From NCBI RefSeq assembly GCF_036026595.1, contig NZ_JARZFX010000002.1, forward strand, positions 1 to 64,000: 64,000 nucleotides of DNA. Direction: 5' to 3'. Positions 33,732 through 41,880 of the stretch are shown piece by piece. This DNA is from Virgibacillus_P tibetensis. GTDB taxonomy: Bacteria; Bacillota; Bacilli; Bacillales; Amphibacillaceae. The notes beneath the pieces are model-generated. The model was not told the origin of the DNA, searched no databases, and saw only the letters and a list, made by a program, of their open reading frames with translations. The position numbers and the translations under genes were made by a program. Within the stretch, counting starts at the first letter, position 1. Each line of letters starts with the position of its first letter.

Positions 33732-34679
33732 GTGAGTTCAAGAATAGAAAAAAGATATAATAAGAAGAGACGTAAATGGCCCTTTTGGGTCGGTGGAATA
33801 CTAGTAGCATTTATTTTAATTGGCGGCGGCTTCCTTCTGTATGTGTGGGATAAAGTTGGAGATACAGTTGAGACAATGCATAATCCGTTGGCAAGAGACA
33901 ATGATCCAAATCGTGAGAAAGAACTCCAATCCATTTTCAAAGATAATAATTCCGTTAATGTTCTCTTATTGGGTGTTGATGAACGTGAAGGTGACAAAGG
34001 GCGTTCGGATACAATGGTTCTTATGTCATTAAATCCCAAAACAGAATCCATGGCAATGCTCAGCATCCCAAGAGATACGTATGTAAATATTCCTGGTCGC
34101 GGAATGGATAAAATTAACCATGCCTACGCATTTGGTGATGTAGATTTGTCTGTACAAACAGTTGAAGAAGCTTTCGACCTGCCGGTTCATTATTATGCCA
34201 GCGTTAATATGGATGGCTTTAAACTTGGCATTGATGCTTTAGGCGGTGTCACGATCACGAACGATCAGAATTTCTCACAGGGGGGTACCTCTTTCACTGA
34301 AGGACAGATTACACTAAACGGAGAACAGGCATTAGATTATATTCGTATGCGGAAGAATGATCCGCGTGGCGACTTAGGGCGTAATGAACGACAGCGTAAA
34401 GTAATTACTGCAGCCGCTAAAGAAGCTGCCAGTTTCTCAAGTATTACAAAGATTGGTAATATTTTAGATATACTGGGTGGCAACGTAAAAACCGATTTAG
34501 ATATGAATAAGTTACAATCCTTATTCAGCGGCTATCGAAACACGCAAAAAAATGTGGAGACAATAGAAATAGCAGGAAGCGGACAAACCATAGGTGGCAT
34601 TTGGTATTATGTAGTACCAGAGTCAGAATTCAATCGAATTAACACCGAAATTAACAGCCATATGGATGCGAAGCAATAA
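33732..34679 (+). CDS. LCP family wall-polymer ligase (LytR-CpsA-Psr)
   Basis: LCP enzymes move teichoic acid or other polymers from undecaprenyl phosphate to peptidoglycan. The 315-aa protein has a basic N-terminus, one TM (about 18-38) and the LCP core: LLLGVDEREGDKGRSDTM, SIPRDTYVNIPG, KINHAYAFGD, and the Arg-rich RNERQRKVI. The start is GTG at 33732, preceded by AGAGGAGA. It is followed by its own terminator. It resembles TagU of B. subtilis; the exact polymer cannot be told. Confidence 0.93.
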   Translation: MSSRIEKRYNKKRRKWPFWVGGILVAFILIGGGFLLYVWDKVGDTVETMHNPLARDNDPNREKELQSIFKDNNSVNVLLLGVDEREGDKGRSDTMVLMSLNPKTESMAMLSIPRDTYVNIPGRGMDKINHAYAFGDVDLSVQTVEEAFDLPVHYYASVNMDGFKLGIDALGGVTITNDQNFSQGGTSFTEGQITLNGEQALDYIRMRKNDPRGDLGRNERQRKVITAAAKEAASFSSITKIGNILDILGGNVKTDLDMNKLQSLFSGYRNTQKNVETIEIAGSGQTIGGIWYYVVPESEFNRINTEINSHMDAKQ

Positions 34680-34705
34680 ATAATAAGCAACTAAAATGCT
34701 TGACG

Positions 34706-34745
34706 AAAAGTCACCTGAATGAAATCCGTCAGGGTGACTTTTCCT
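34706..34745 (+). terminator. Terminator after the LCP gene
   Basis: Stem AAAAGTCACC/GGGTGACTTTT with TGA/TCA extension and a loop of about ten, then TCCTT. The T-run is partly inside the stem. Confidence 0.8.
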
Positions 34746-34817
34746 TATATATACACATTTCTATATTTCAAAAGTGGTATAATAGCATAAAGGCTTTACG
34801 ACTTTAGGGGGGATCAT

Positions 34818-36830
34818 ATGAAGAAATTCACACTACTATTTTCTATATTCTTTATTGCTTTTCTCGTTGCTTGCTCTGAGGATGAAGTGACACCTAATGA
34901 GCGCTTTGATACCTACATAAAGCAATGGAATGATTACGAGTTTGAAAAAATGCACGCGATGTTCAGTACCGAAGCTAAAGAGACTTATCCAGCAGAAGAA
35001 TCTGTGGATCGCTATGCTAAGATTTATGAGGACCTTACCATATCCGACTTGGAGGTTTCATTTAAACCACTGAAAGAAGAACAATTGGAAAGTGCGATGA
35101 AAGAAGGAACAGCTATTTTCCCCTTCTCTGTACAAATGGAAAGTATTGCTGGCCCAATAAATTTTGAATATGAAGCTACTTTAGTTAAACAAGGCGAAGA
35201 AGATGATGAAAACTGGTTTGTTCAATGGGATCCAGGATTTATTTTCCCACAAATAAAAGACGGCGGTGAAATCAATTTACGAACAGAACCACCAATACGA
35301 GGCGAAATTCAAGATAGAAACCAGATGCCTTTAGCTATGAATGCTACAGTATATGAAGTAGGAATCGTACCAGAAAAACTTGGAGACAATCCAGAGGCTA
35401 GTAAAGATAAAATTGCGGGACTTATCGGAATGTCCAAAGAAAACATAGATTCAGCTTTAAATGCAGGCTGGGTTGAACCCCATTTATTCGTCCGATTAAA
35501 GACCATTCATAATGAGGATCTGCAATCTCAATTAATTCAAGTTGACGGAGTAATGATAGATGAAGTTACAGGTCGCGTCTATCCTTCAGGCGAGGCCGCT
35601 GCACATCTGGTTGGAAATATAGGCCAAATCACTGCTGAAGAAATTGAAGAATCCGAACCTGGAATATATGGTCCGAACGATATGATAGGAAAACGTGGAT
35701 TAGAAAAATGGTATGAAGAGCGGCTGAAAGGCGAAAAAGGAACTAGGATTATTGTTTCCAAAGATGGTGAAGAAGACGTTATTCTGGCAGAAAAAGAAGT
35801 GAAAAATGGCGAGAATGTAACATTAACCATTGATATAATTGTTCAGGAGCGAGTATATGAATCATTCGGGGAGGATGCTGGTACAGCAGCAGCAATTGAT
35901 CCTAAATCCGGAGAAACGCTTGCACTAGTAAGCAGTCCAGCATTTGATCCAAATGAAATATTACATGGTACAACCCAAAACTTATGGGAAGAACTTCAAA
36001 ACGATGAAAATGAACCGATGCTCAACCGTTTTTCAGCTACATTTGCTCCTGGTTCTGTATTAAAACCTGTAACAGCGGCTATCGGTCTCCAAAATGGTAC
36101 CATCGATGCCGATGAAGGTATAGAGATACAGGGAAAGACCTGGAGTAATGGTGAAGGCTGGGGAGACTACGAAGTACGCCGCGTATCGGAATCCAGTGGA
36201 CCTGTAGACCTGTCTAACGCATTGATTCGTTCCGATAATATATACTTTGCAATGAAGGCTGTTGAAATGGGTAATGAGGCCTTTGTCAGTGGGTTGGAAA
36301 ATTTTGGATTCGGAGAAGATATGCCATTTGAATATCCTATTAGTACATCTACTGTTTCATCAAGTGGTACTATCGATGATGAAGTTTCTCTAGCAAATGC
36401 AAGTTACGGTCAAGGCGAATTAGAAATAAGTGCTTTACACCTGGCATTAACCTATACCGCTTTCTTAAATGACGGAAATATGATACAACCAACGTTACTT
36501 ACAAGTGAGGAAACTGGCCAGATATGGAAAGAAGAATTAATTTCTGCTGACCAAGCACATACAATACTAGACGATTTGCGAAGCGTGGTCACAGAAGGTA
36601 CTGCCAGTATAGCTAATATCGATGACCTTTCCATTTCAGGAAAAACTGGAACAGCAGAGTTAAAGCTGACTAGTGATGATGATTCTGGTAAAGAAAACGG
36701 CTGGTTCGTCGGATATCCTACTGACGATCAAGATATTCTGGTTGCCATGATGGTAGAAGACACTAAAGATCGGGGCGGCAGCAGCTATACTGTAGAGAAA
36801 GTTATAGAAATATTAAAGAATTTTAAATAA
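34818..36830 (+). CDS. MecA-like class B penicillin-binding protein (PBP3 type)
   Basis: A lipoprotein transpeptidase of 670 aa with a signal peptide and lipobox LVAC (Cys 19). An NTF2-like MecA_N domain (about 25-145) is followed by a PBP dimer domain (about 150-320) and the transpeptidase domain (about 350-668). Catalytic motifs are SVLK in APGSVLKP, SDN in IRSDNIYF and KTG in SGKTGTAE. The layout equals B. subtilis PBP3 (pbpC) and staphylococcal PBP2a. PBP3 of B. subtilis has low beta-lactam affinity; whether this one does is not visible. It has its own SD (GGGGGG) and likely its own promoter after the upstream terminator. Confidence 0.93.
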   Translation: MKKFTLLFSIFFIAFLVACSEDEVTPNERFDTYIKQWNDYEFEKMHAMFSTEAKETYPAEESVDRYAKIYEDLTISDLEVSFKPLKEEQLESAMKEGTAIFPFSVQMESIAGPINFEYEATLVKQGEEDDENWFVQWDPGFIFPQIKDGGEINLRTEPPIRGEIQDRNQMPLAMNATVYEVGIVPEKLGDNPEASKDKIAGLIGMSKENIDSALNAGWVEPHLFVRLKTIHNEDLQSQLIQVDGVMIDEVTGRVYPSGEAAAHLVGNIGQITAEEIEESEPGIYGPNDMIGKRGLEKWYEERLKGEKGTRIIVSKDGEEDVILAEKEVKNGENVTLTIDIIVQERVYESFGEDAGTAAAIDPKSGETLALVSSPAFDPNEILHGTTQNLWEELQNDENEPMLNRFSATFAPGSVLKPVTAAIGLQNGTIDADEGIEIQGKTWSNGEGWGDYEVRRVSESSGPVDLSNALIRSDNIYFAMKAVEMGNEAFVSGLENFGFGEDMPFEYPISTSTVSSSGTIDDEVSLANASYGQGELEISALHLALTYTAFLNDGNMIQPTLLTSEETGQIWKEELISADQAHTILDDLRSVVTEGTASIANIDDLSISGKTGTAELKLTSDDDSGKENGWFVGYPTDDQDILVAMMVEDTKDRGGSSYTVEKVIEILKNFK

Positions 36831-36851
36831 CCTTCGACGAAGGTACTATTG

Positions 36852-36888
36852 AAAAATCTACTCAAGACGTATTTGAGTAGATTTTTTT
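36852..36888. terminator. Bidirectional terminator
   Basis: AAAAATCTACTCAA/TTTGAGTAGATTTTT (12-bp core) with A and T runs on either side, between the convergent PBP gene and the first IDEAL gene. It overlaps the stop codon of the latter. Confidence 0.92.
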
Positions 36889-37321
36889 ATAATAATTTTA
36901 ACAAAGTATAAAAAGCCGCTTCATCTCTGTTATCCAATGCTCTATCAATCATTCTTTTAATATTCAGGTGTTCCAGTTCATCTACAATACATTTAATTTC
37001 CGGTGCAGTATACTCCATTGTATTTTGATAGTAATAATCTTTGGCTATCAAGTACAGCTGATTCAGAAAATCAGACATCGATATTAACTCAGTCATTGTT
37101 ATATATATAATTTCATCGTCTTTTTGAAATGCGAATTTAGCATTTAGGTTTTCTATCTTTTTGGATGTGCGGTTAAGCTTAATGACCTTGTCCTCAATAG
37201 GTAAAAACTGATACTCATCACCTTCAATTAATATAGTAAAGTACGGAGGGGAGACACTTAAGTAAATATAATCAATATCAACTTTAATACGATAGGCTTT
37301 TAGCGTTTTAACTGTTAACAC
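36887..37321 (-). CDS. IDEAL-domain protein, paralogue 1
   Basis: A 144-aa soluble protein. The N-terminal 100 residues form a beta-rich domain that matches its upstream neighbour (shared AKFAFQK, TMTELIS/TMAELIS). A C-terminal IDEAL-type motif follows: IKRMIDRALDNRDEAAFYTL. IDEAL motifs occur at the C-terminus of several Bacillaceae proteins, including ComK-related ones; the function is unknown. The start is GTG at 37321 after GAGGAGG. The gene pair looks like a tandem duplication. Confidence 0.8.
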   Translation of the reverse strand: MLTVKTLKAYRIKVDIDYIYLSVSPPYFTILIEGDEYQFLPIEDKVIKLNRTSKKIENLNAKFAFQKDDEIIYITMTELISMSDFLNQLYLIAKDYYYQNTMEYTAPEIKCIVDELEHLNIKRMIDRALDNRDEAAFYTLLKLL

Positions 37322-37431
37322 ATCGATATCCTCCTCTATCTCTCTTGTTCTATTAAAAGAACGATTTAGTTTATTATAAGTTATAAAGAGTAAATTCTCA
37401 ATTGTTTTTTCTTTAAAAAGAACAGAAGGAG

Positions 37432-37468
37432 AAACAAAAGCATTCCTGACCTAGTAATCCGGAATGCT
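37432..37468 (-). terminator. Terminator of IDEAL paralogue 2
   Basis: Minus-strand GCATTCC/GGAATGC stem with a 14-nt loop, then TTTTGTTTC, right after the stop of the paralogue 2 gene. Confidence 0.75.
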
Positions 37469-37476
37469 CCTTTACT

Positions 37477-37920
37477 TTATAAAAATTCCGTCAGCAAATA
37501 AAAAGTTTCTTTATCTTTATCATCTAATGCTTTATCTATTAATCTTCTGAGGTTTTGATTTTCCAGTTGATCAATCAGGACAGAAAGCTCATTATTTTTA
37601 TCATCCTTACTGAGAACTACATCGAATTGATAATAGGATTCAACAATAGAGTTTAATTGATATAAAAAGTCGGGAATGGATATTAGTTCAGCCATTGTTA
37701 CGTAAATTACATCCTTTCCTTTTTGAAAGGCAAACTTAGCATCGATGTTTACTACTTTTTGAGATTTTCGGTTTATACGAATCTCTTTCGCTTCAACTGG
37801 TATAAACTGATATACTTTATTATTAATTAATACTGAGAAATATTGATACGCAAGAACAATACGCACGTGGTTTTCTTCGGCTTTAATATAATACGGTTTC
37901 AGCATTTTTACTGTTACCAT
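37477..37920 (-). CDS. IDEAL-domain protein, paralogue 2
   Basis: A 147-aa paralogue of the next gene. It starts MVTVKMLKPYYIK against MLTVKTLKAYRIK, shares the AKFAFQK core, and ends with the IDEAL-like segment LRRLIDKALDDKDKETFYLL. The ATG at 37920 is chosen because GGAGG precedes it at good spacing and because the paralogue starts at the same point. There is no signal or TM. The function is unknown. Confidence 0.82.
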   Translation of the reverse strand: MVTVKMLKPYYIKAEENHVRIVLAYQYFSVLINNKVYQFIPVEAKEIRINRKSQKVVNIDAKFAFQKGKDVIYVTMAELISIPDFLYQLNSIVESYYQFDVVLSKDDKNNELSVLIDQLENQNLRRLIDKALDDKDKETFYLLTEFL

Positions 37921-38018
37921 CCTATCCACCTCCCTAATCATTCTCTAAATTTTCAGTTAATTAATTTTACACGACTTTCACATAAATTACAAGTGCTTTT
38001 TAATAAGAAAACAAATTT

Positions 38019-39077
38019 TTACTGTTCAGACAGGAAACTTTTAATTATAAAATCTACTATATCCGCTGTCTCTTCCTTATTAATTGTGTAAGTTAATTCT
38101 ATTGTTTCTAAATGCTCACCTGCTGTTTTAAGGTTCTCCAAACCCTTTCTCATGTAAGATTTATAGTTATTATTCAACTCACTGATTTCTTTATTATATT
38201 TTTCATCAGTACCTGGTGTAACAGTTTCTTCGTATAAATCAATTATTATATCCTCTGCTCTTTCAGGGTAAAATTCATGAGGATCAGTACTGTCAAATAT
38301 ACAGAAATCCAGCTCAGGAACTAATACCATATCAATGCTATTCGGATCGAAACTGCAATAGTACAAATCCACGTCAAAGCCAAGATATTCACAAGCATCC
38401 TTTATTTTTTTCATAAATGTTGATTTTCCAGTCCCTGCACGACCTTTAATGAAATAAGCCTTGGAGGTACTTTTAATCAACTGTGGTACAACATTAACAA
38501 TACCTCTAGCTGTGTTTGTACCAAACATCCTATGCCGTACATGGCTTTTCCTGTCTTTCTTTTGTACACTATGAAGTAATTCTTCTATAAATTCAGCGGT
38601 AATCCGGTCTGCTTTTTGAAAATCCATTTCTTTAATATAAATCGATTCCAAATTGTCATGAATCTTTAACCCGGACTTAAAGTTATTGTATGCAGCTTCT
38701 GTAAACTCAACAACATCTTCTCTCACTTTATTTCTATTTTTGTTATCAGGTGATCTTTCTTTAATAAAAAGACTTAAATCAAGTTCAAGTGCTCCATAAA
38801 GTTCAGGCAAATCGATTTCGTCTGTAATTATAGCTATTGATTTACTTCGAATGATTACACCATCTAAATACTTATCATCCAATGCACTAAGGAGTATTTC
38901 TATCGTATAATCAGATTCACAGGTTTTTATAATTTCTTTTAAAATAGTTGTCTTGATAGTATGTGATGGATGATTTAATACAATTATTTGATGAATTCCT
39001 TCTAAATTGGTCGGCAGTAAATTTATAAATCCCTCTGCAGTATTTCCCGTTACATAATAATACTTTTTACTAGGCAA
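38019..39077 (-). CDS. P-loop ATPase (PRK06851-like)
   Basis: A 352-aa protein with a clear Walker A in IKGRAGTGKSTFMKKI (about 206-220) and an Asp-rich later strand (LDFCIFDSTDPHEF). The first half repeats the fold in degenerate form: a YVTGNTAEGFINLL start is echoed by TNTARGIVNVVPQL, and NHPSHTIKTTILKEI stands where the P-loop would be. So it looks like an internal duplication in which only the second half kept nucleotide binding. The start is TTG at 39077 after AAAGGA. This fits a Firmicutes family of unknown function. It is upstream of the IDEAL pair on the same strand. Confidence 0.75.
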   Translation of the reverse strand: MPSKKYYYVTGNTAEGFINLLPTNLEGIHQIIVLNHPSHTIKTTILKEIIKTCESDYTIEILLSALDDKYLDGVIIRSKSIAIITDEIDLPELYGALELDLSLFIKERSPDNKNRNKVREDVVEFTEAAYNNFKSGLKIHDNLESIYIKEMDFQKADRITAEFIEELLHSVQKKDRKSHVRHRMFGTNTARGIVNVVPQLIKSTSKAYFIKGRAGTGKSTFMKKIKDACEYLGFDVDLYYCSFDPNSIDMVLVPELDFCIFDSTDPHEFYPERAEDIIIDLYEETVTPGTDEKYNKEISELNNNYKSYMRKGLENLKTAGEHLETIELTYTINKEETADIVDFIIKSFLSEQ

Positions 39078-39224
39078 GGAGCCACATCCTTTGTAAGTTT
39101 AGTCTTCATTAATTTATGTATAATGCAACATTGAGGTGAATTATACCTCTAAAACTCACGTGATATAGGAAATGTCCCTTTACTGAAACATGCCTTAATA
39201 CAGAAAATTCTATGGAGGGAGCAA

Positions 39225-39278
39225 ATGACTGATAAACTCCCATATAAACATTATTTTACGCATTTGCTAAGACAATAA
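39225..39278 (+). CDS. 17-codon mini-ORF with strong SD
   Basis: The plus strand has GGAGGGAG five bases before ATG, then 17 codons encoding MTDKLPYKHYFTHLLRQ, and a TAA that abuts a 16-bp terminator stem. A TATAAT at 39118-39123 could start a transcript of about 190 nt. The product is a basic, aromatic-rich peptide of no known family. It may be a microprotein, or part of a small RNA. No gene lies upstream on this strand. Confidence 0.5.
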   Translation: MTDKLPYKHYFTHLLRQ

Positions 39279-39322
39279 AAACGTCAAATCTTCTATACAA
39301 AAAGATTTGACGTTTTTATTAT
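39275..39322. terminator. Bidirectional terminator
   Basis: A perfect 16-bp stem (AAAAACGTCAAATCTT and its complement) with a 9-nt loop and T-rich flanks. It serves both the mini-ORF (+) and the DUF779 gene (-). Confidence 0.93.
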
Positions 39323-39324
39323 AA

Positions 39325-39684
39325 CTAAGCTCCAGTTAACTCTGCTCTTTCATTCTCTGTAAACACCCTTGACCTTGTTAAAAACCGTTTTCCTTCTGGG
39401 CCTTCCAGTGAAAACATGCCACCGCGCCCATCTACCGCATCAATAATAAGCTGCGTGTGTTTCCAATATTCATATTGATCCTTTGCTATAAAAAAAGGGG
39501 TATCTCCAATTTCACCAAGTAATACATCCGATTCACCCGTGCGAAATTCATCCCGGGGATAACACATTGGTGAACTTCCATCACAGCATCCGCCTGATTG
39601 ATGGAACATTAATTCTCCATGGGTTTCTTTTAATGTTTCAAGAAGGATCAAGGCCTCATCTGTAGCAATTACACGTTCAACCAT
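39325..39684 (-). CDS. DUF779 protein linked to aldehyde dehydrogenase
   Basis: A 119-aa protein of the DUF779 family. The visible signature is the double-Cys motif in FHQSGGCCDGSSPMCYP, followed by DTPFFIAKDQYEYWKHTQ and DGRGGMFSLEGPEGKRFL. The family is almost always encoded beside an acetaldehyde-type dehydrogenase, as here, and its role is unknown. The start at 39684 is eight bases after AAGGGTG. It is 93 bases downstream of the dehydrogenase gene, presumably co-transcribed under the cre site. Confidence 0.85.
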   Translation of the reverse strand: MVERVIATDEALILLETLKETHGELMFHQSGGCCDGSSPMCYPRDEFRTGESDVLLGEIGDTPFFIAKDQYEYWKHTQLIIDAVDGRGGMFSLEGPEGKRFLTRSRVFTENERAELTGA

Positions 39685-39777
39685 TTTCAACACCCTTTCC
39701 AAACGTTTCAAACCACATTATTCGAAGAAAGGAACGGAAAATATTGCATCAAGCTCCTTTCTCCAAAATGTATCAGT

Positions 39778-41298
39778 TTAGAATAATCCAGCTGCCCCCT
39801 CACTATAGCTGATCAGCAGATTTTTAGTTTGCTGATAGTGATCAAGCATCATTAAATGATTTTCTCTGCCAATACCTGATTTTTTATAGCCGCCGAATGC
39901 CGCATGAGCAGGATACTGGTGGTAACAATTAGTCCATACACGACCTGCCTGAATTCCACGGCCAAAACGGTAGGCGGTATTAATATTACGTGTCCAAATA
40001 CCTGCTCCCAGCCCATATAGCGTGTCATTTGCAATTTCCATTGCTTCTTTATTATCCTTAAATGTCGTTACGGAAAGTACTGGTCCAAATATCTCTTCCT
40101 GGAAAATGCGCATCTTATTATTACCCTTAAAAATTGTGGGTTCTACATAATAGCCGCTTTCCAGATCATCCTCCAGCCTATTAACGTTTCCACCGACAAG
40201 TACTTCTGCGCCTTCTTGTTTACCTATATCCAAATAAGACTTAATCTTCTCCAATTGTTCCTGTGAGGCCTGCGCACCCATCATTGTTTCCGTATCAAGC
40301 GGATGTCCTATTTTGATTTGGTAGACACGTTCAATTGCCCGCTCCATAAATTTATCATAAATGGATTCATGGACAAGGGCACGTGATGGACAAGTGCAGA
40401 CCTCTCCTTGATTTAATGCAAACATGACAAGACCCTCAATCGCTTTATCCAAAAACCCATCATCTGCATCCATTACATCTTCAAAAAATATATTGGGAGA
40501 TTTACCTCCAAGCTCCAGTGTAACTGGTATAATATTTTCAGAAGCGTACTGCATAATCAAACGCCCTGTAGTAGTTTCACCAGTGAACGCCACTTTAGAA
40601 ATGCCGCTGTTAGAAGCGAGCGGTTTTCCTGCTTCTACTCCGAACCCATTTATAACATTGAGTACACCTGGTGGTAATAAATCCTGAATTATTTCAATTA
40701 ATACATGAATAGAAGCCGGTGTCTGCTCTGCTGGTTTTAAAACAACACAATTTCCAGCAGCCAAGGCAGGTGCTAATTTCCATGTAGCCATAAGTATTGG
40801 GAAATTCCAAGGAATTATTTGACCAACTACTCCCAGTGGTTCATGGAAGTGATAAGCCACCGTATCATTATCAATCTGGCTTATTCCACCTTCTTGTGCA
40901 CGTATCGCACCCGCAAAATAACGATAATGATCTGCTGCTAGCGGTAAATCTGCAGCCAAAGTTTCCCTCACAGCTTTGCCATTATCCCATGTTTCTGCTA
41001 CTGCGAGCATTTCTAAATTTTCTTCTATTCTATCAGCAATTTTGTTTAATATTTTTGCTCGTTCTGTTACGGATGTTTTTCCCCACGCATCCTTTGCATC
41101 ATTTGCAGCTTGGACTGCTGCTTCTACATCTTCCTTAGTCGATCTGGCAATCTCACAGAACACTTTTCCAGTAACAGGACTTACATTCTCAAAATACTTT
41201 CCGTTCGCAGGTGGCCGGTACTCTCCACCAATAAAATTGTCGTATCTTTCTTTGAATGTTACAAGTGAACCTTCCGTATTTGGGTTTGCATATCTCAT
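39778..41298 (-). CDS. NAD-dependent aldehyde dehydrogenase (ExaC/AldB type)
   Basis: Oxidises acetaldehyde or similar aldehydes to acids. At 506 aa it has the usual length. Motifs are the nucleotide-binding IIPWNFP and FTGETTTG, catalytic Glu in LELGGKSPN and catalytic Cys in GEVCTCPSR (a second Cys two residues earlier). It begins MRYANPNTEGS, typical of the acetaldehyde dehydrogenase group paired with DUF779. GGAGGAATTTC precedes the ATG. A perfect cre site lies 19 bases upstream, so it is likely repressed by CcpA in rich sugar. Confidence 0.95.
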   Translation of the reverse strand: MRYANPNTEGSLVTFKERYDNFIGGEYRPPANGKYFENVSPVTGKVFCEIARSTKEDVEAAVQAANDAKDAWGKTSVTERAKILNKIADRIEENLEMLAVAETWDNGKAVRETLAADLPLAADHYRYFAGAIRAQEGGISQIDNDTVAYHFHEPLGVVGQIIPWNFPILMATWKLAPALAAGNCVVLKPAEQTPASIHVLIEIIQDLLPPGVLNVINGFGVEAGKPLASNSGISKVAFTGETTTGRLIMQYASENIIPVTLELGGKSPNIFFEDVMDADDGFLDKAIEGLVMFALNQGEVCTCPSRALVHESIYDKFMERAIERVYQIKIGHPLDTETMMGAQASQEQLEKIKSYLDIGKQEGAEVLVGGNVNRLEDDLESGYYVEPTIFKGNNKMRIFQEEIFGPVLSVTTFKDNKEAMEIANDTLYGLGAGIWTRNINTAYRFGRGIQAGRVWTNCYHQYPAHAAFGGYKKSGIGRENHLMMLDHYQQTKNLLISYSEGAAGLF

Positions 41299-41316
41299 GA
41301 AATTCCTCCTTTTTAT

Positions 41317-41330
41317 TGTAAACGCTTACA
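41317..41330. promoter_or_regulatory. Perfect palindromic cre site (CcpA)
   Basis: TGTAAACGCTTACA, a complete match to TGWAANCGNTNWCA and a perfect dyad, 19 bases before the start of the aldehyde dehydrogenase gene. The position near the transcript start predicts carbon catabolite repression. Confidence 0.9.
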
Positions 41331-41469
41331 ATTATACCAGGAAAAAGCTTCTCCTTATATTAAAAGTATAACAATATATTCAGATTCATTCCAATAATAC
41401 AATTATTTATGTTGAAATTAAATAATCGTTCAAACACGTTTCCTCACTTCCACTTATCTTTCAACTAAA

Positions 41470-41498
41470 GAAAAAACCCTGTTTAAATTAAACAGGGC
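41470..41498 (-). terminator. Terminator in the gene-free stretch 41331-41629
   Basis: CCCTGTTTA/TAAACAGGG stem with TTTTTTC on the minus strand, about 130 bases beyond the ydjO stop. It probably ends the ydjO transcript or a small RNA between the two. Confidence 0.8.
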
Positions 41499-41502
41499 AA
41501 CA

Positions 41503-41607
41503 AGAGTTGAAGCGATTATTTTAAAGCAAAAGACGCTGGATATCCAACGCCATAGTAAAAATATATTTTTTATCAATAATTTCAAACCAGATTACTGCTT
41601 CAACTCT
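41503..41607. repeat. 11-bp inverted repeat bracketing 83 bases
   Basis: AGAGTTGAAGC at 41503-41513 is exactly complementary to GCTTCAACTCT at 41597-41607. The enclosed part contains a further dyad around GGATATCC. This could close a structured RNA downstream of ydjO. No ORF lies inside. Confidence 0.45.
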
Positions 41608-41629
41608 ATTTTGGAGATACAGTTAAGAA

Positions 41630-41812
41630 TTATTTTACTTCTGGAAGTACACGCACTTCCTGATTCATCGAAGATTTACATAGTGGACATTCAGGCACCT
41701 CTGCAAAACTGTAGGATTCTCTCATCCAACCTTGGCAGTCATCACTAGTACATGACCACACATTTGTTTCCACCTCTGGAACTGGCTCTTTTGGGCCGCG
41801 AGAAAATGACAT
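41630..41812 (-). CDS. YdjO-like cold-inducible protein
   Basis: A 60-aa protein with two Cys pairs (WSCTSDDCQGWMRESYSF and ECPLC), a small zinc-ribbon-like fold. It starts MSFSRGPKEPVPEVET as in the YdjO family, for which cold induction was reported in B. subtilis. The ATG at 41812 is eight bases after GGGG; the longer upstream reading lacks support. Confidence 0.82.
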   Translation of the reverse strand: MSFSRGPKEPVPEVETNVWSCTSDDCQGWMRESYSFAEVPECPLCKSSMNQEVRVLPEVK

Positions 41813-41880
41813 AATAGCATCCCCTTTCATCATACTCTTCTCATTATACTCCTTTCCAGTCAACAAAGAAAGGGCATTAA

